This document shows, piece by piece, positions 53,601 through 64,000 of a stretch of 64,000 bases of DNA. Both the position numbers and the translations under genes were made by a program. The notes below the pieces were generated by a model that ran no database searches, had not been told where the DNA came from, and was given only the letters and a program-made list of their open reading frames with translations. Position 1 is the stretch's first letter, and each line of letters opens with the position of its first letter. The DNA is from Fasciola hepatica (Eukaryota; Platyhelminthes; Trematoda; Plagiorchiida; Fasciolidae), in assembly GCA_948099385.1 (NCBI GenBank), contig CANUEZ040000203.1, positions 1,488,001 to 1,552,000 on the forward strand, written 5' to 3'.

Positions 53601-54567
53601 GGGGCCTAAGTACAACCAACGCATTCACAAATGAACAACCTACACAGCTTCCCTACTATGCATGCAATTGATTAGTAGTACGAGATTAGATCAGATTAGA
53701 TTAGATTTGTATATTATGATTGATCATGCAGCTTGAACGCTCAACTGAGCATTGAAATCCATGGAAGCACTGTACAGCTGTTTCATCCTCTAAGGCACTC
53801 GACTCATCAGCAGTGCACATCGACCGAGCAACCACGGGCACTCCAACAACCGGTGAACCATTGTGAATCGAACAACTTAACAACACAAGGCTATCCGGGA
53901 TGGCTATCAACGCTTTGTTCAACATCTACACTACATGATATAGCACCCTTCCCAAACTCGCTTCAAATTTGAATGGTAAGAACCAGCTTCGCGCACACCG
54001 ATCGACTCCTATGATGGATGACTTCTCTGTAGGGGCCTAAGTACAACCAACGCATTCCCAAATGAAAAACCTACACAGCTTCCTTACTATGCATGCAATT
54101 GATTAGTAGTACGAGATTAGATCAGATTAGATTAGATTTGTATAATATGATTGATCATGCAGCTTGAACGCTCAACTGAGCATTGAAATCCATGGAAGCA
54201 CTGTACAGCTGTTTCATCCTCTAAGGGATTCGACTCATCAGCAGTGCACATCGACCGAGCCCCCACGGGCACTCCAACAACCGGTGAACCATTGTGAATC
54301 GAACAACTTAACAACACAAGGCTATCCGGGATGGCTCTCAACGCTTTGTTCAACATCTACACTACAATATATTTCAGCCTCCCCAAACTCGCTTTAAATT
54401 TAAATGGTACGAACCAGCTTCGCGCACACCGATCGACTCGTATGATGGATGACTTCTCTGTAGGGGCCTAAGTACAACCAACGCATTCCCAAATGAACAA
54501 CCTACACAGCTTCCTTACTATGCATGCAATTGATTAGTAGTACGAGATTAGATTAGATTAGATTAGA
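50684..54567 (+). repeat. Older mosaic tetrameric register, displacement 1,724 bp
   Basis: Several rare markers recur 1,724 bp apart: CATCGGCCGAGC (near 50802 and 52526); the GATCAGATCAG junction (near 51099 and 52823); CTCCTGTGATGG with GACTCCTCTGTAGCGGCC (51421 and 53145); TTAATATGCGTGC (51498 and 53222); and TGTATATTATG (51984 and 53708). Between these markers the paired units differ, for example GCAACCACAGG with ACACCGGGC in unit 51115 against CCCCCACGGG with AACTAAACAAC in unit 52839. The shared register with mismatched interiors suggests an older duplication overwritten by conversion. The block ends at unit 54132, which carries the type 2 patch and a 436-bp length. Confidence 0.82.
54367..54402 (+). 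repeat. Clustered-substitution patch, type 2
   Basis: Same form as the patches at 44460 and 48333, in unit 54132, fourteen units right of the previous copy. The downstream GGTACGAACC is private to this unit. Confidence 0.9.
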
Positions 54568-57500
54568 TTAGATTTGTATAATATGATTGATCATGCAGCT
54601 TGAACGCTCAACTGAGCTTTGAAATCCATGGAAGCACTGTACAGCTGTTTCATCCTCTAAGGGACTCGACTCATCAGCAGTGCACATCGACCGAGCCCCC
54701 ACGGGCACTCCAACAACCGGTGAACCATTGTGAATCGAACAACTTAACAACACAAGGCTATCCGGGATGGCTATCAACGCTTTGTTCAACATCTACACTA
54801 CATGATATAGCACCCTTCCCAAACTCGCTTCAAATTTGAATGGTAAGAACCAGCTTCGCGCACACCGATCGACTCCTATGATGGATGACTTCTCTGTAGG
54901 GGCCTAAGTACAACCAACGCATTCCCAAATGAACAACCTACACAGCTTTCCAACTATGCATGCAATTGATTAGTAGTAGGATATAAGTTCTAAGTTAGAT
55001 TAGATTTGTATAATATGATTGATCATGCAGCTTGAACGCTCAACTGAGCATTGAAATCCATGGAAGCACTGTACAGCTGTTTCATCCTCTAAGGGACTCG
55101 ACTCATCAGCAGTGCACATCGGCCGAGCCCCCACGGGCACTCCAACAACCGGTGAACCATTGTGAATCGAACAACTTACCAAAACAAGTCTATCCGGGAT
55201 GGCTCTCAACGCTTTGTTCAACATCTACACTACATGATATAGCGCCCTTCCCAAACTCGCTTCAAATTTGAATGGTAAGAACCAGCTTCGCGCACACCGA
55301 TCGAATCCTATGATTGATGACTTCTCTGTAGGGGCCCAAGTACAACCAACGCATTCCCAAATGAACAACCTACACAGCTTCCTTACTATGCATGCAATTG
55401 ATTAGTAGTACGAGATTAGATCAGATTAGATTAGATTTGTACAATATGATTGATCATGCAGCTTGAACGCTCAACTGAGCATTGAAATCCATGGAAGCAC
55501 TGTACAGCTGTTTCATCTTCTAAGGGACTCGACTCATCAGCAGTGCACATCGACCGAGCCCCCACGGGCACTCCAACAACCGGTGAACCATTGTGAATCG
55601 AACAACTTAACAACACAAGGCTATCCGGGATGGCTATCAACGCTTTGTTCAACATCTACACTACATCATATAACACCCTTCCCAAACTCGCTTCAAATTT
55701 GAATGGTAAGAACCAGCTTCGCGCACACCGATCGACTCGTATGATGGATGACTTCTCTGTAGGGGCCTAAGTACAACCAACGCATTCCCAAATGAACAAC
55801 CTACACAGCTTCCCTACCATGCATGCAATTGATTAGTAGTACGAGATTAGATTAGATTAGATTAGATTTGTATAATATGATTGATCATGCAGCTTGAACG
55901 CTCAACTGAGCATTGAAATCCATGGAAGCACTGTACAGCTGTTTCATCCTCTAAGGGACTCGACTCATCAGCAGTGCACATCGACCGAGCCCACACGGGC
56001 ACTCCAACAACCGGTGAACCATTGTGAATCGAACAACCTAACAATACAAGGCTATCTGGGATGGCTCTCAACGCTTTGTTCAACATCTACACCACATGAT
56101 ATAGCACCGTTCCCAAACTCGCTTCAAATTTGAATGGTAAGAACCAGCTTCGCGCACACCGATCGACTCCTATGATGGATGACTTCTCTGTAGGGGCCTA
56201 AGTACAACCAACGCATTCCCAAATGAACAACCTACACAGCTTCCTTACTATGCATGCAATTGATTAGTAGTACGAGATTAGATCAGATTAGATTAGATTT
56301 GTATAATATGATTGATCATGCAGCTTGAACGCTCAACTGAGCATTGAAATCCATGGAAGCACTGTACAGCTGTTTCATCCTCTAAGGGACTCGACTCATC
56401 AGCAGTGCACATCGACCGAGCCCCCACGGGCACTCCAACAACCGGTGAACCATTGTGAATCGAACAACTAAACAACACAAGGCTATCCGGGATGGCTATC
56501 AACGCTTTGTTCAATATCTACACTACATGATATAGCACCCTTCCCAAACTCGCTTCAAATTTGAATGGTAAGAACCAGTTTCGCGCACACCGATCGACTC
56601 CTATGATGGATGACTTCTCTGTAGGGGCCCAAGTACAACCAACGCATTCCCAAATGAACAACCTACACAGCTTCCTTACTATGCATGCAATTGATTAGTA
56701 GTACGAGATTAGATCAGATTAGATTAGATTTGTACAATATGATTGATCATGCAGCTTGAACGCTCAACTGAGCATTGAAATCCATGGAAGCACTGTACAG
56801 CTGTTTCATCTTCTAAGGGACTCGACTCATCAGCAGTGCACATCGACCGAGCCCCCACGGGCACTCCAACAACCGGTGAACCATTGTGAATCGAACAACT
56901 TAACAACACAAGGCTATCCGGGATGGCTATCAACGCTTTGTTCAACATCTACACTACATGATATAGCACCCTTCCCAAACTCGCTTTAAATTTGAATGGT
57001 AAGAACCAGCTTCGCGCACACCGATCGACTCCTATGATGGATGACTTCTCTGTAGGGGCCTCAGTACAACCAACGCATTCCCAAATGAACAACCTACACA
57101 GCTTCCCTACTATGCATGCAATTGATTAGTAGTACGAGATTAGATTTGATTAGATTAGATTTGTATAATATGATTGATCATGCAGCTTGAACGCTCAACT
57201 GAGCGTTGAAATCCATGGAAGCACTGTACAGCTGTTTCATCTTCTAAGGGACTCGACTCATCAGCAGTGCACATCGACCGAGCCCCCACGGGCACTCCAA
57301 CAACCGGTGAACCATTGTGAATCGAACAACTTAACAACACAAGGCTATCCGGGATGGCTATCAACGCTTTGTTCAACATCTACACTACATGATATAGCAC
57401 CCTTCCCAAACTCGCTTCAAATTTGAATGGTAAGAACCAGCTTCGCGCACACCGATCGACTCCTATGATGGATGACTTCTCTGTAGGGGCCTAAGTACAA

Positions 57501-58880
57501 CCAACTCATTCCCAAATGAACAACCTACACAGCTTCCTTACTATGCATGCAATTGATTAGTAGTACGAGATTAGATCAGATTAGATTAGATTTGTATAAT
57601 ATGATTGATCATGCAGCTTGAACGCTCAACTGAGCATTGAAATCCATGGAAGCACTGTACAGCTGTTTCATCCTCCAAGGGACTCGACTCATCAGCAGTG
57701 CACATCGACCGAGCCCCCACGGGCACTCCAACAACCGGTGAACCATTGTGAATCGAACAACTTAACAAAACAAGGCTATCCGGGATGGCTATCAACGCTT
57801 TGTTCAACATCTACACTACATCATATATAGCACCCTTCCCAAACTCGCTTCAAATTTGAATGGTAACAACCAGCTTCGCGCACACCGATCGACTCCTATG
57901 ATGGATGACTTCTCTGTAGGGGCCTAAGTACAACCAACGCATTCCCAAATGAACAATCTACACAGCTTCCTTACTATGCATGCAATTGATTAATAATACG
58001 AGATTAGATTAGATTAGATTAGATTTGTATAATATGATTGATCATGCAGCTTGAACGCTCAACTGAGCATTGAAATCCATGGAAGCACTGTACAGCTGTT
58101 TCATCCTCTAAGGGACTCGACTCATCAGCAGTGCACATCGACCGAGCCCCCACGGGCACTCCAACAACCGGTGAACCATTGTGAATCGAACAACTAAACA
58201 ACACAAGGCTATCCGGGATGGCTATCAACGCTTTGTTCAATATCTACACTACATGATATAGCACCCTTCCCAAACTCGCTTCAAATTTGAATGGTAAGAA
58301 CCAGCTTCGCGCACACCGATCGACTCCTATGATGGATGACTTCTCTGTAGGGGCCTAAGTACAACCAACGCATTCCCAAATGAAAAACCTACACAGCTTC
58401 CTTACTATGCATGCAATTGATTAGTAGTACGAGATTAGATCAGATTAGAATAGATTTGTACAATATGATTGATCATGCAGCTTGAACGCTCAACTGAGCA
58501 TTGAAATCCATGGAAGCACTGTCCAGCTGTTTCATCCTCTAAGGGATTCGACTCATCAGCATTGCACATCGACCGAGCAACCACGGGCACTCCAACAACC
58601 GGTGAACCATTGTGAATCGAACAACTTAACAAGACAAGGCTATCCGGGATGGCTATCAACGCTTTGTTCAACATATACACTACATGATATAGCACCCTTC
58701 CCAAACTCGCTTCAAATTCGAATGGTAAGAACCAGCTTCGCGCACACCGATCGACTCCTATGATGGATGACTTCTCTGTAGGGGCCTAAGTACAACCAAC
58801 GCATTCCCAAATGAACAACCTACACAGCTTCCTTACTATGCATGCAAATGATTAGTAGTACGAGATTAGATCAGATTAGA
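54568..58880 (+). repeat. Block of units 127-136 with overlapping 1,293-bp and 1,726-bp registers
   Basis: GGGGCCCAAG (near 55333 and 56626) together with the TGTACAATATG junction and CATCTTCTAAG (units 55431 and 56724) recur 1,293 bp apart, a three-unit shift. AACTAAACAACACAAGG with TTCAATATCTAC (units 56293 and 58019), and again TGTACAATATG (56724 and 58450), recur 1,726 bp apart. That is a four-unit shift that includes the 433-bp unit at 57586. The junction before unit 55000 is diverged (GTAGGATATAAGTTCTAAG) and makes unit 54568 432 bp. Unit 55000 shares CATCGGCCGAGC and AACTTACCAAAACAAG with units in the block to the left. Confidence 0.8.
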
Positions 58881-61030
58881 TTAGATTTGTATAATATGAT
58901 TGATCATGCAGCTTGAACGCTCAACTGAGCATTGAAATCCATGGAAGCAATGTACAGCTGTTTCATCCTCTAAGGGACTCGACTCATCAGCAGTGCACAT
59001 CGACCGAGCCCCCACGGGCACTCCAACAACCGGTGAACCATTGTGAATCGAACAACTTAACAACACAAGGCTATCCGGGATGGCTATCAATGCTTTGTTC
59101 AACATCTACACTACATGATATAGCACCCTTCCCAAACTCGCTTCAAATTTGAATGGTAACAACCAGCTTCGCGCACACCGATCGACTCGTATGATGGATG
59201 ACTTCTCTGTAGGGGCCTAAGTACAACCAACGCATTCCCAAATGAACAACCTACACAGCTTCCTTACTATGCATGCAATTGATTAGTAGTACGAGATTAG
59301 ATCAGATTAGATTAGATTTGTATAATATGATTGATCATGCAGCTTGAACGCTCAACTGAGCATTGAAATCCATGGAAGCACTGTACAGCTGTTTCATCCT
59401 CTAAGGGACTCGACTCATCAGCAGTGCACATCGACCGAGCCCCCACGAGCACTCCAACAACCGGTGAACCATTGTGAATCGAACAACTTAACAACACAAG
59501 GCTATCCGGGATGGCTCTCAACGCTTTGTTCAACATCTACACTACATGATATAGCACCCTTCCCAAACTCGCTTCAAATTTGAATGGTAAGAACCAGCTT
59601 CGCGCACACCGATCGACTCCTATGATGGATGACTTCTCTGTAGGGGCCTAAGTACAACCAACGCATTCCCAAATGAACAACCTACACAGCTTCCTTACTA
59701 TGCATGCAATTGATTAGTAGTACGAGATTAGATCAGATTAGATTAGATTTGTATAATATGATTGATCATGCAGCTTGAACGCTCAACTGAGCATTGAAAT
59801 CCATGGAAGCACTGTACAGCTGTTTCATCCTCTAAGGGACTCGACTCATCAGCAGTGCACATCGACCGAGCCCCCACGGGCACTCCAACAACCGGTGAAC
59901 CATTGTGAATCGAACAACTTAACAACACAAGGCTATCCGGGATGGCTCTCAACGCTTTGTTCAACATCTACACTACATGATATAGCACCCTTCCCAAACT
60001 CGCTTCAAATTTTAATGGTAAGAACCAGCTTCGCGCACACCGATCGACTCCTATGATGGATGACTTCTCTGTAGGGGCCTAAGTACAACCAACGCATTCC
60101 CAAATGAACAACCTACACAGCTTCCTTACTATGCATGCAAATGATTAGTAGTACGAGATTAGATCAGATTAGATTAGATTTGTATAATATGATTGATCAT
60201 GCAGCTTGAACGCTCAACTGAGCATTGAAATCCATGGAAGCACTGTACAGCTGTTTCATCCTCTAAGGGACTCGACTCATCAGCAGTGCACATCGACCGA
60301 GCCCCCACGGGCACTCCAACAACCGGTGAACCATTGTGAATCGAACAACTTAACAACACAAGGCTATCCGGGATGGCTCTCAACGCTTTGTTCAACATCT
60401 ACACTACATGATATAGCACCCTTCCCAAACTCGCTTTAAATTTGAATGGTAAGAACCAGCTTCGCGCACACCGATCGACTCCTATGATGGATGACTTCTC
60501 TGTAGGGGCCTAAGTACAACCAACGCATTCCCAAATGAACAACCTACACAGCTTCCTTACTATGCATGCAATTTATTAGTAGTACGAGATAAGTTCAGAT
60601 TAGATTAGATTTGTATAAGATGATTGATCATGCAGCTTGAACGCTCAACTGAGCATTGAAATCCATGGAAGCACTGTACAGCTGTTTCATCCTCTAAGGG
60701 ACTCGACCCATCAGCAGTGCACATCGACCGAGCAACCACGGGCACTCCAACAACCGGTAAACCATTGTGAATCGAACAACTTAACAACACAAGGCTATCC
60801 GGGATGGCTCTCAACGCTTTGTTCAACATCAACACTACATCATATAGAGGCGTTCCCAAACTCGCTTTAAATTTGAATGGTAAGAACCAGCTTCGCGCAC
60901 ACCGATCGACTCCTATGATGGATGACTTCTCTGTAGGGGCCTGAGTACAACCAACGCATTCCCAAATGAACAACCTACACAGCTTCCTTACTATGCATGC
61001 AATTGATAAGTAATACGAGATAAGATTAGA
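58881..61030 (+). repeat. Block of units 137-141, nearly uniform standard units
   Basis: Unit starts are 58881, 59312, 59743, 60174 and 60605. The first four are 431 bp, and the three starting 59312, 59743 and 60174 are almost the same sequence through the variable zone (AACTTAACAACACAAGG, GATGGCTCTCAACG). CATGCAAATG recurs at 58841 and 60134, 1,293 bp apart. Unit 60605 is 426 bp, carries CATCAACACTAC and CATATAGAGGCG, and ends in the diverged junction at 61.0 kb. Confidence 0.87.
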
Positions 61031-61255
61031 TTTGATTGGTATAATATGATTGATCATGCAGCTTGAAAACTCAACTGAGCATTGAAATCCATGGAAGCAC
61101 TGTACAGCTGTTTCATCCTCTAAGGGACTCGACTCATCAGCAGTGCACATCGACCGAGCAACCACGGGCACTCCAACAACCGGTGAACCATTGTGAATCG
61201 AACAACTAAACAACACAAGGCTATCCGGGATGTCTCTCAACGCTTTGTTCAACAT
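60605..61255 (-). other. 216-codon open frame crossing two satellite units; chance read-through
   Basis: The longest open frame in the window. It exists because three things coincide. Unit 60605 is 426 bp, a multiple of three, so the frame is kept from one unit to the next. The diverged junction at 61.0 kb removes the usual stop. CATCAACAC near 60830 removes the TAG that normally precedes the ATG. The frame therefore reads two copies of the MLNKALR segment joined by an otherwise untranslated stretch (IACIVRKLCRLF is part of it). No known domain is apparent. Confidence 0.2.
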
Positions 61256-63615
61256 CTACACTACATCATATAACACCCTTCCCAAACTCGCTTCAAATTT
61301 GAATGGTAACAACCAGCTTCGCGCACACCGATCGACTCCTATGATGGATGACTTCTCTGTAGGGGCCTAAGTACAACCAACGCATTCCCAAATGAACAAC
61401 CTACACAGCTTCCTTACTATGCATGCAATTGATTAGTAGTACGAGATTAGATCATATTAGATTAGATTGTATAATATGATTGATCATGCAGCTTGAACGC
61501 TCAACTGAGCATTGAAATCCATAAAAGCACTGTACAGCTGTTTCATCCTCTAAGGGACTCGACTCATCAGCAGTGCACATCGACCGAGCCCCCACGGGCA
61601 CTCCAACAACCGGTGAACCATTGTGAATCGAACAACTAAACAACACAAGGCTATCCGGGATGTCTCTCAACGCTTTGTTCAACATCTACACTACATCATA
61701 TAACACCCTTCCCAAACTCGCTTCAAATTTGAATGGTAACAACCAGCTTCGCGCACACCGATCCACTCCTATGATGGATGACTTCTCTGTAGGGGCCTAA
61801 GTACAACCAACGCATTCCCAAATGAACAACCTACACAGCTTCCTTACTATGCATGCAATTGATTAGTAGTACGAGATTAGATCATATTAGATTAGATTTG
61901 TATAATATGATTGATCATGCAGCTTGAACGCTCAACTGAGCATTGAAATCCATAAAAGCACTGTACAGCTGTTTCATCCTCTAAGGGACTCGACTCATCA
62001 GCAGTGCACATCGACCGAGCCCACACGGGCACTCCAACAACCGGTGAACCATTGTGAATCGAACAACGTAACAAAACAAGGCTATCCGGGATGGCTCTCA
62101 ACGCTTTGTTCAACATCTACACTACATCATATAGCACCCTTCCCAAACTCGCTTTAAATTTGAATGGTAGGAACCAGCTTCGCGCACATCGATCGACTCC
62201 TATGATGGATGACTTCTCTGTAGGGGCCTAAGTACAACCAACGCATTCACAAATGAACAACCTACACAGCTTCCTTACTATGCATGCAATTGATTAGTAG
62301 TACGAGATTAGATTAGATCAGATTAGATTTGTATGATAAGATTGATCATGCAGCTTGAAAGCTCAACTGAGCATTGAAATCCATGGAAGCACTGTACAGC
62401 TGTTTCATCCTCTAAGGGACTCGACTCATCAGCAGTGCACATCGACCGAGCCCCCACGAGCACTCCAACAACCGGTGAACCATTGTGAATCGAACAACTT
62501 AACAAAACAAGGCTATCCGGGATGGCTCTCAACGCTTTGTTCAACATCTACACTACATGATATAGCACCCTCCCCAAACTCGCTTTAAATTTGAATGGTA
62601 AGAACCAGCTTCGCGCACACCGATCGACTCCTATGATGGATGACTTCTCTGTAGGGGCCTAAGTACAACCAACGCATTCCCAAATGAACAACCTACACAG
62701 CTTCCTTACTATGCATGCAATTGTTCAGTAGTACGAGATTAGATCAGATTAGATTAGATTTGTATAATATGATTGATCATGCAGCTTGAACGCTCAACTG
62801 AGCATTGAAATCCATGGAAGCACTGTACAGCTGTTTCATCCTCTAAGGGACTCAACTCATCAGCAGTGCACATCGACCGAGCCCCCACGGGCACTCCAAC
62901 AACCGGTGAACCATTGTGAATCGAACAACTTTACAACACAAGGCTATCTGGGATGGCTCTCAACGCTTTGTTCAACATCTACACTACATGATATAGCACC
63001 CTTCCCAAACTCGCTTCAAATTTGAATGGTAAGAACCAGCTTCGCGCACACCGATCGACTCCTATGATGGATGACTTCTCTGTAGGGGCCTGAGTACAAC
63101 CAACGCATTCCCAAATGAACAACCTACACAGCTTCCTTACTATGCATGCAATTGATTAGTAGTACGAGATTAGATCAGATTAGATTAGATTTGTATAATA
63201 TGATTGATCATGCAGCTTGAACGCTCAACTGAGCATTGAAATCCATGGAAGCACTGTACAGCTGTTTCATCCTCTAAGGGACTCGACTCATCAGCATTGC
63301 ACATCGACCGAGCCCCCACGAGCACTCCAACAACCGGTGAACCATTGTGAATCGAACAACTTAACAACACAAGGCTATCCGGGATGGCTATCAACGCTTT
63401 GTTCAACATCTACACTACATCATATAGCACCGTTCCCAAACTCGCTTCAAATTTGAATGATAAGAACCAGCTTCGCGCACACCGATCGACTCCTATGATG
63501 GATGACTTCTCTGTAGTGGCCTAAGTACAACCAACGCATTCCCAAATGAACAACCTACACAGCTTCCTTACTATGCATGCAATTGATTAGTAGTACGAGA
63601 TTAGATCAGATTAGA
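61031..63615 (+). repeat. Block of units 142-147 with an adjacent-unit duplication at its left end
   Basis: Units 61031 and 61461 share AACTAAACAACACAAGG, GGGATGTCTCTCAACG, CATCATATAACACCC and GGTAACAACCAG. The junctions that follow them (near 61441 and 61861) both read GATTAGATCATATTAG. Units 61461 and 61892 share CCATAAAAGC, which removes CCATGG. This stepwise overlap looks like single-unit duplication followed by partial conversion. Unit 61031 is 430 bp because its junction reads GATTAGATTGTATAAT. Units 62323, 62754 and 63185 are near standard. Confidence 0.85.
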
Positions 63616-64000
63616 TTAGATTTGTATAATATGATTGATCATGCAGCTTGAACGCTCAACTGAGCGTTGAAATCCATCGAAGCACTGTACAGCGTTTTCA
63701 TCATTGTACGGACTCGACTCATCAGCAGTGCACATCGACCGAGCCCCCACGGGCACTCCAACAACTGGTGAACCATTGTGAATCGAACAACTTAACAAGA
63801 CAAGGCTATCCGGGATGGCTCTCAACGCTTTGTTCAACATCTACACTACATGATATAGCACCCTTCCCAAACTCGCTTTAAATTTGAATGGTAAGAACCA
63901 GCTTCGCGCACACCGATCGACTCCTATGATGGATGACTTCTCTGTAGGGGCCTAAGTACAACCAACGCATTCCCAAATGAACAACCTACACAGCTTCGTT
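63616..64000 (+). repeat. Partial satellite monomer at right window edge, with private substitution cluster
   Basis: The first 385 bp of a unit that would normally end near 64046, so the array continues to the right. At 63694-63709 it reads GTTTTCATCATTGTAC where standard units read TGTTTCATCCTCTAAG, a cluster of about seven changes. CCATCGAAG removes CCATGG, and TGAGCGTTG is also unusual (seen also at 57204). Confidence 0.9.

Larger units (their letters stand above)
1..64000 (+). repeat. Satellite-like tandem array of a ~431-bp monomer (fills the window)
   Basis: The same sequence recurs every 431 bp from the first base to the last, always in the same orientation. 147 complete units (287-63615) and two partial end units account for every base. 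Unit lengths are 431 (117 units), 430 (13), 426 (7), 425 (2), 433 (3), 436 (3), 432 (1) and 441 (1). Units differ from one another mainly at a limited set of recurring single-base sites. No unique sequence, transposon, rRNA, tRNA or recognisable gene lies between units. Long head-to-tail arrays of this kind are characteristic of eukaryotic heterochromatic satellite DNA; that class assignment is inference, the tandem structure is directly seen. I do not recognise the monomer as a named satellite family. Confidence 0.97.

Noticed and set aside
1..64000. CRISPR array
   Set aside because: The repeats abut directly with no unique spacers, and the period is 431 bp, far outside CRISPR repeat-spacer lengths.
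1..64000. Intergenic-spacer subrepeats of an rDNA cluster
   Set aside because: 64 kb without any rRNA sequence is far too long for a normal spacer.
1..64000. Internal dimer structure of the 431-bp unit
   Set aside because: Short similarities exist (TTCCCAAA twice; CACATCGACCGA and CACACCGATCGA), but they are too few and too irregular to support an ancestral half-unit.

Overview
The whole 64 kb window is one uninterrupted head-to-tail tandem array of a single satellite-like monomer of about 431 bp. Taking the T of TTAGATTTGTA as position 1 of a unit, 147 complete units run from 287 to 63615, with a partial unit at each end (1-286 and 63616-64000). I placed every unit boundary by reading. There are 117 units of 431 bp, 13 of 430, 7 of 426, 2 of 425, 3 of 433, 3 of 436, and one each of 432 and 441; these sum exactly to the 63,329 bp observed. 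No inverted unit, mobile-element insertion, unique spacer, RNA gene or recognisable protein-coding gene interrupts the array. This organisation, at this length, is typical of eukaryotic constitutive heterochromatin (pericentromeric, centromeric, subtelomeric, or sex/B-chromosome satellite). The species cannot be named from the sequence.

The unit is about 44% G+C (190 of 431 bases in the unit at 287-717). It carries a pentanucleotide (GATTA)n tract at its junction, which explains most length variants, and a series of short palindromes (TGATCA, GCTCAACTGAGC, CCATGG, ACAGCTGT, ACCGGT, CGATCG, TGCATGCA). Most units contain a 74-codon ATG-initiated open frame on the minus strand. A 77-79-codon plus-strand frame also recurs but begins at TTG. 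Recurrent variants in the minus frame mostly change the amino acid, so I read these frames as by-products of a homogenised repeat, not genes.

The array is a patchwork of local higher-order repeats (HORs), each with its own register. They are: a tetramer of 1,724 bp (7.6-11.2 kb, almost identical copies); a dimer of 867 bp (17.1-18.4 kb); a dimer of 861 bp (22.3-24.0 kb); a trimer of 1,292 bp in three copies (24.75-28.73 kb); a pentamer of 2,155 bp plus a pair of 426-bp units (39.0-44.0 kb); a dimer of 862 bp (45.1-46.8 kb); an older mosaic tetramer of 1,724 bp (50.7-54.4 kb); and overlapping 1,293- and 1,726-bp registers (55.3-58.5 kb). Variant families cluster by region. ACACCGGGC units dominate the left 19 kb, a family with ATCATCG in place of CTCAACG dominates about 16-31 kb, and the right half is more uniform.

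Several units carry short blocks of clustered substitutions shared between distant units: a 19-bp patch at 5099, 15008 and 15880, and a 36-bp patch at 37579, 44460, 48333 and 54367. A few junctions are diverged (35.6, 46.8, 55.0 and 61.0 kb). These look like gene conversion or old subfamily relics. I found no multi-gene system. What is of interest here is the satellite and its evolutionary fine structure.
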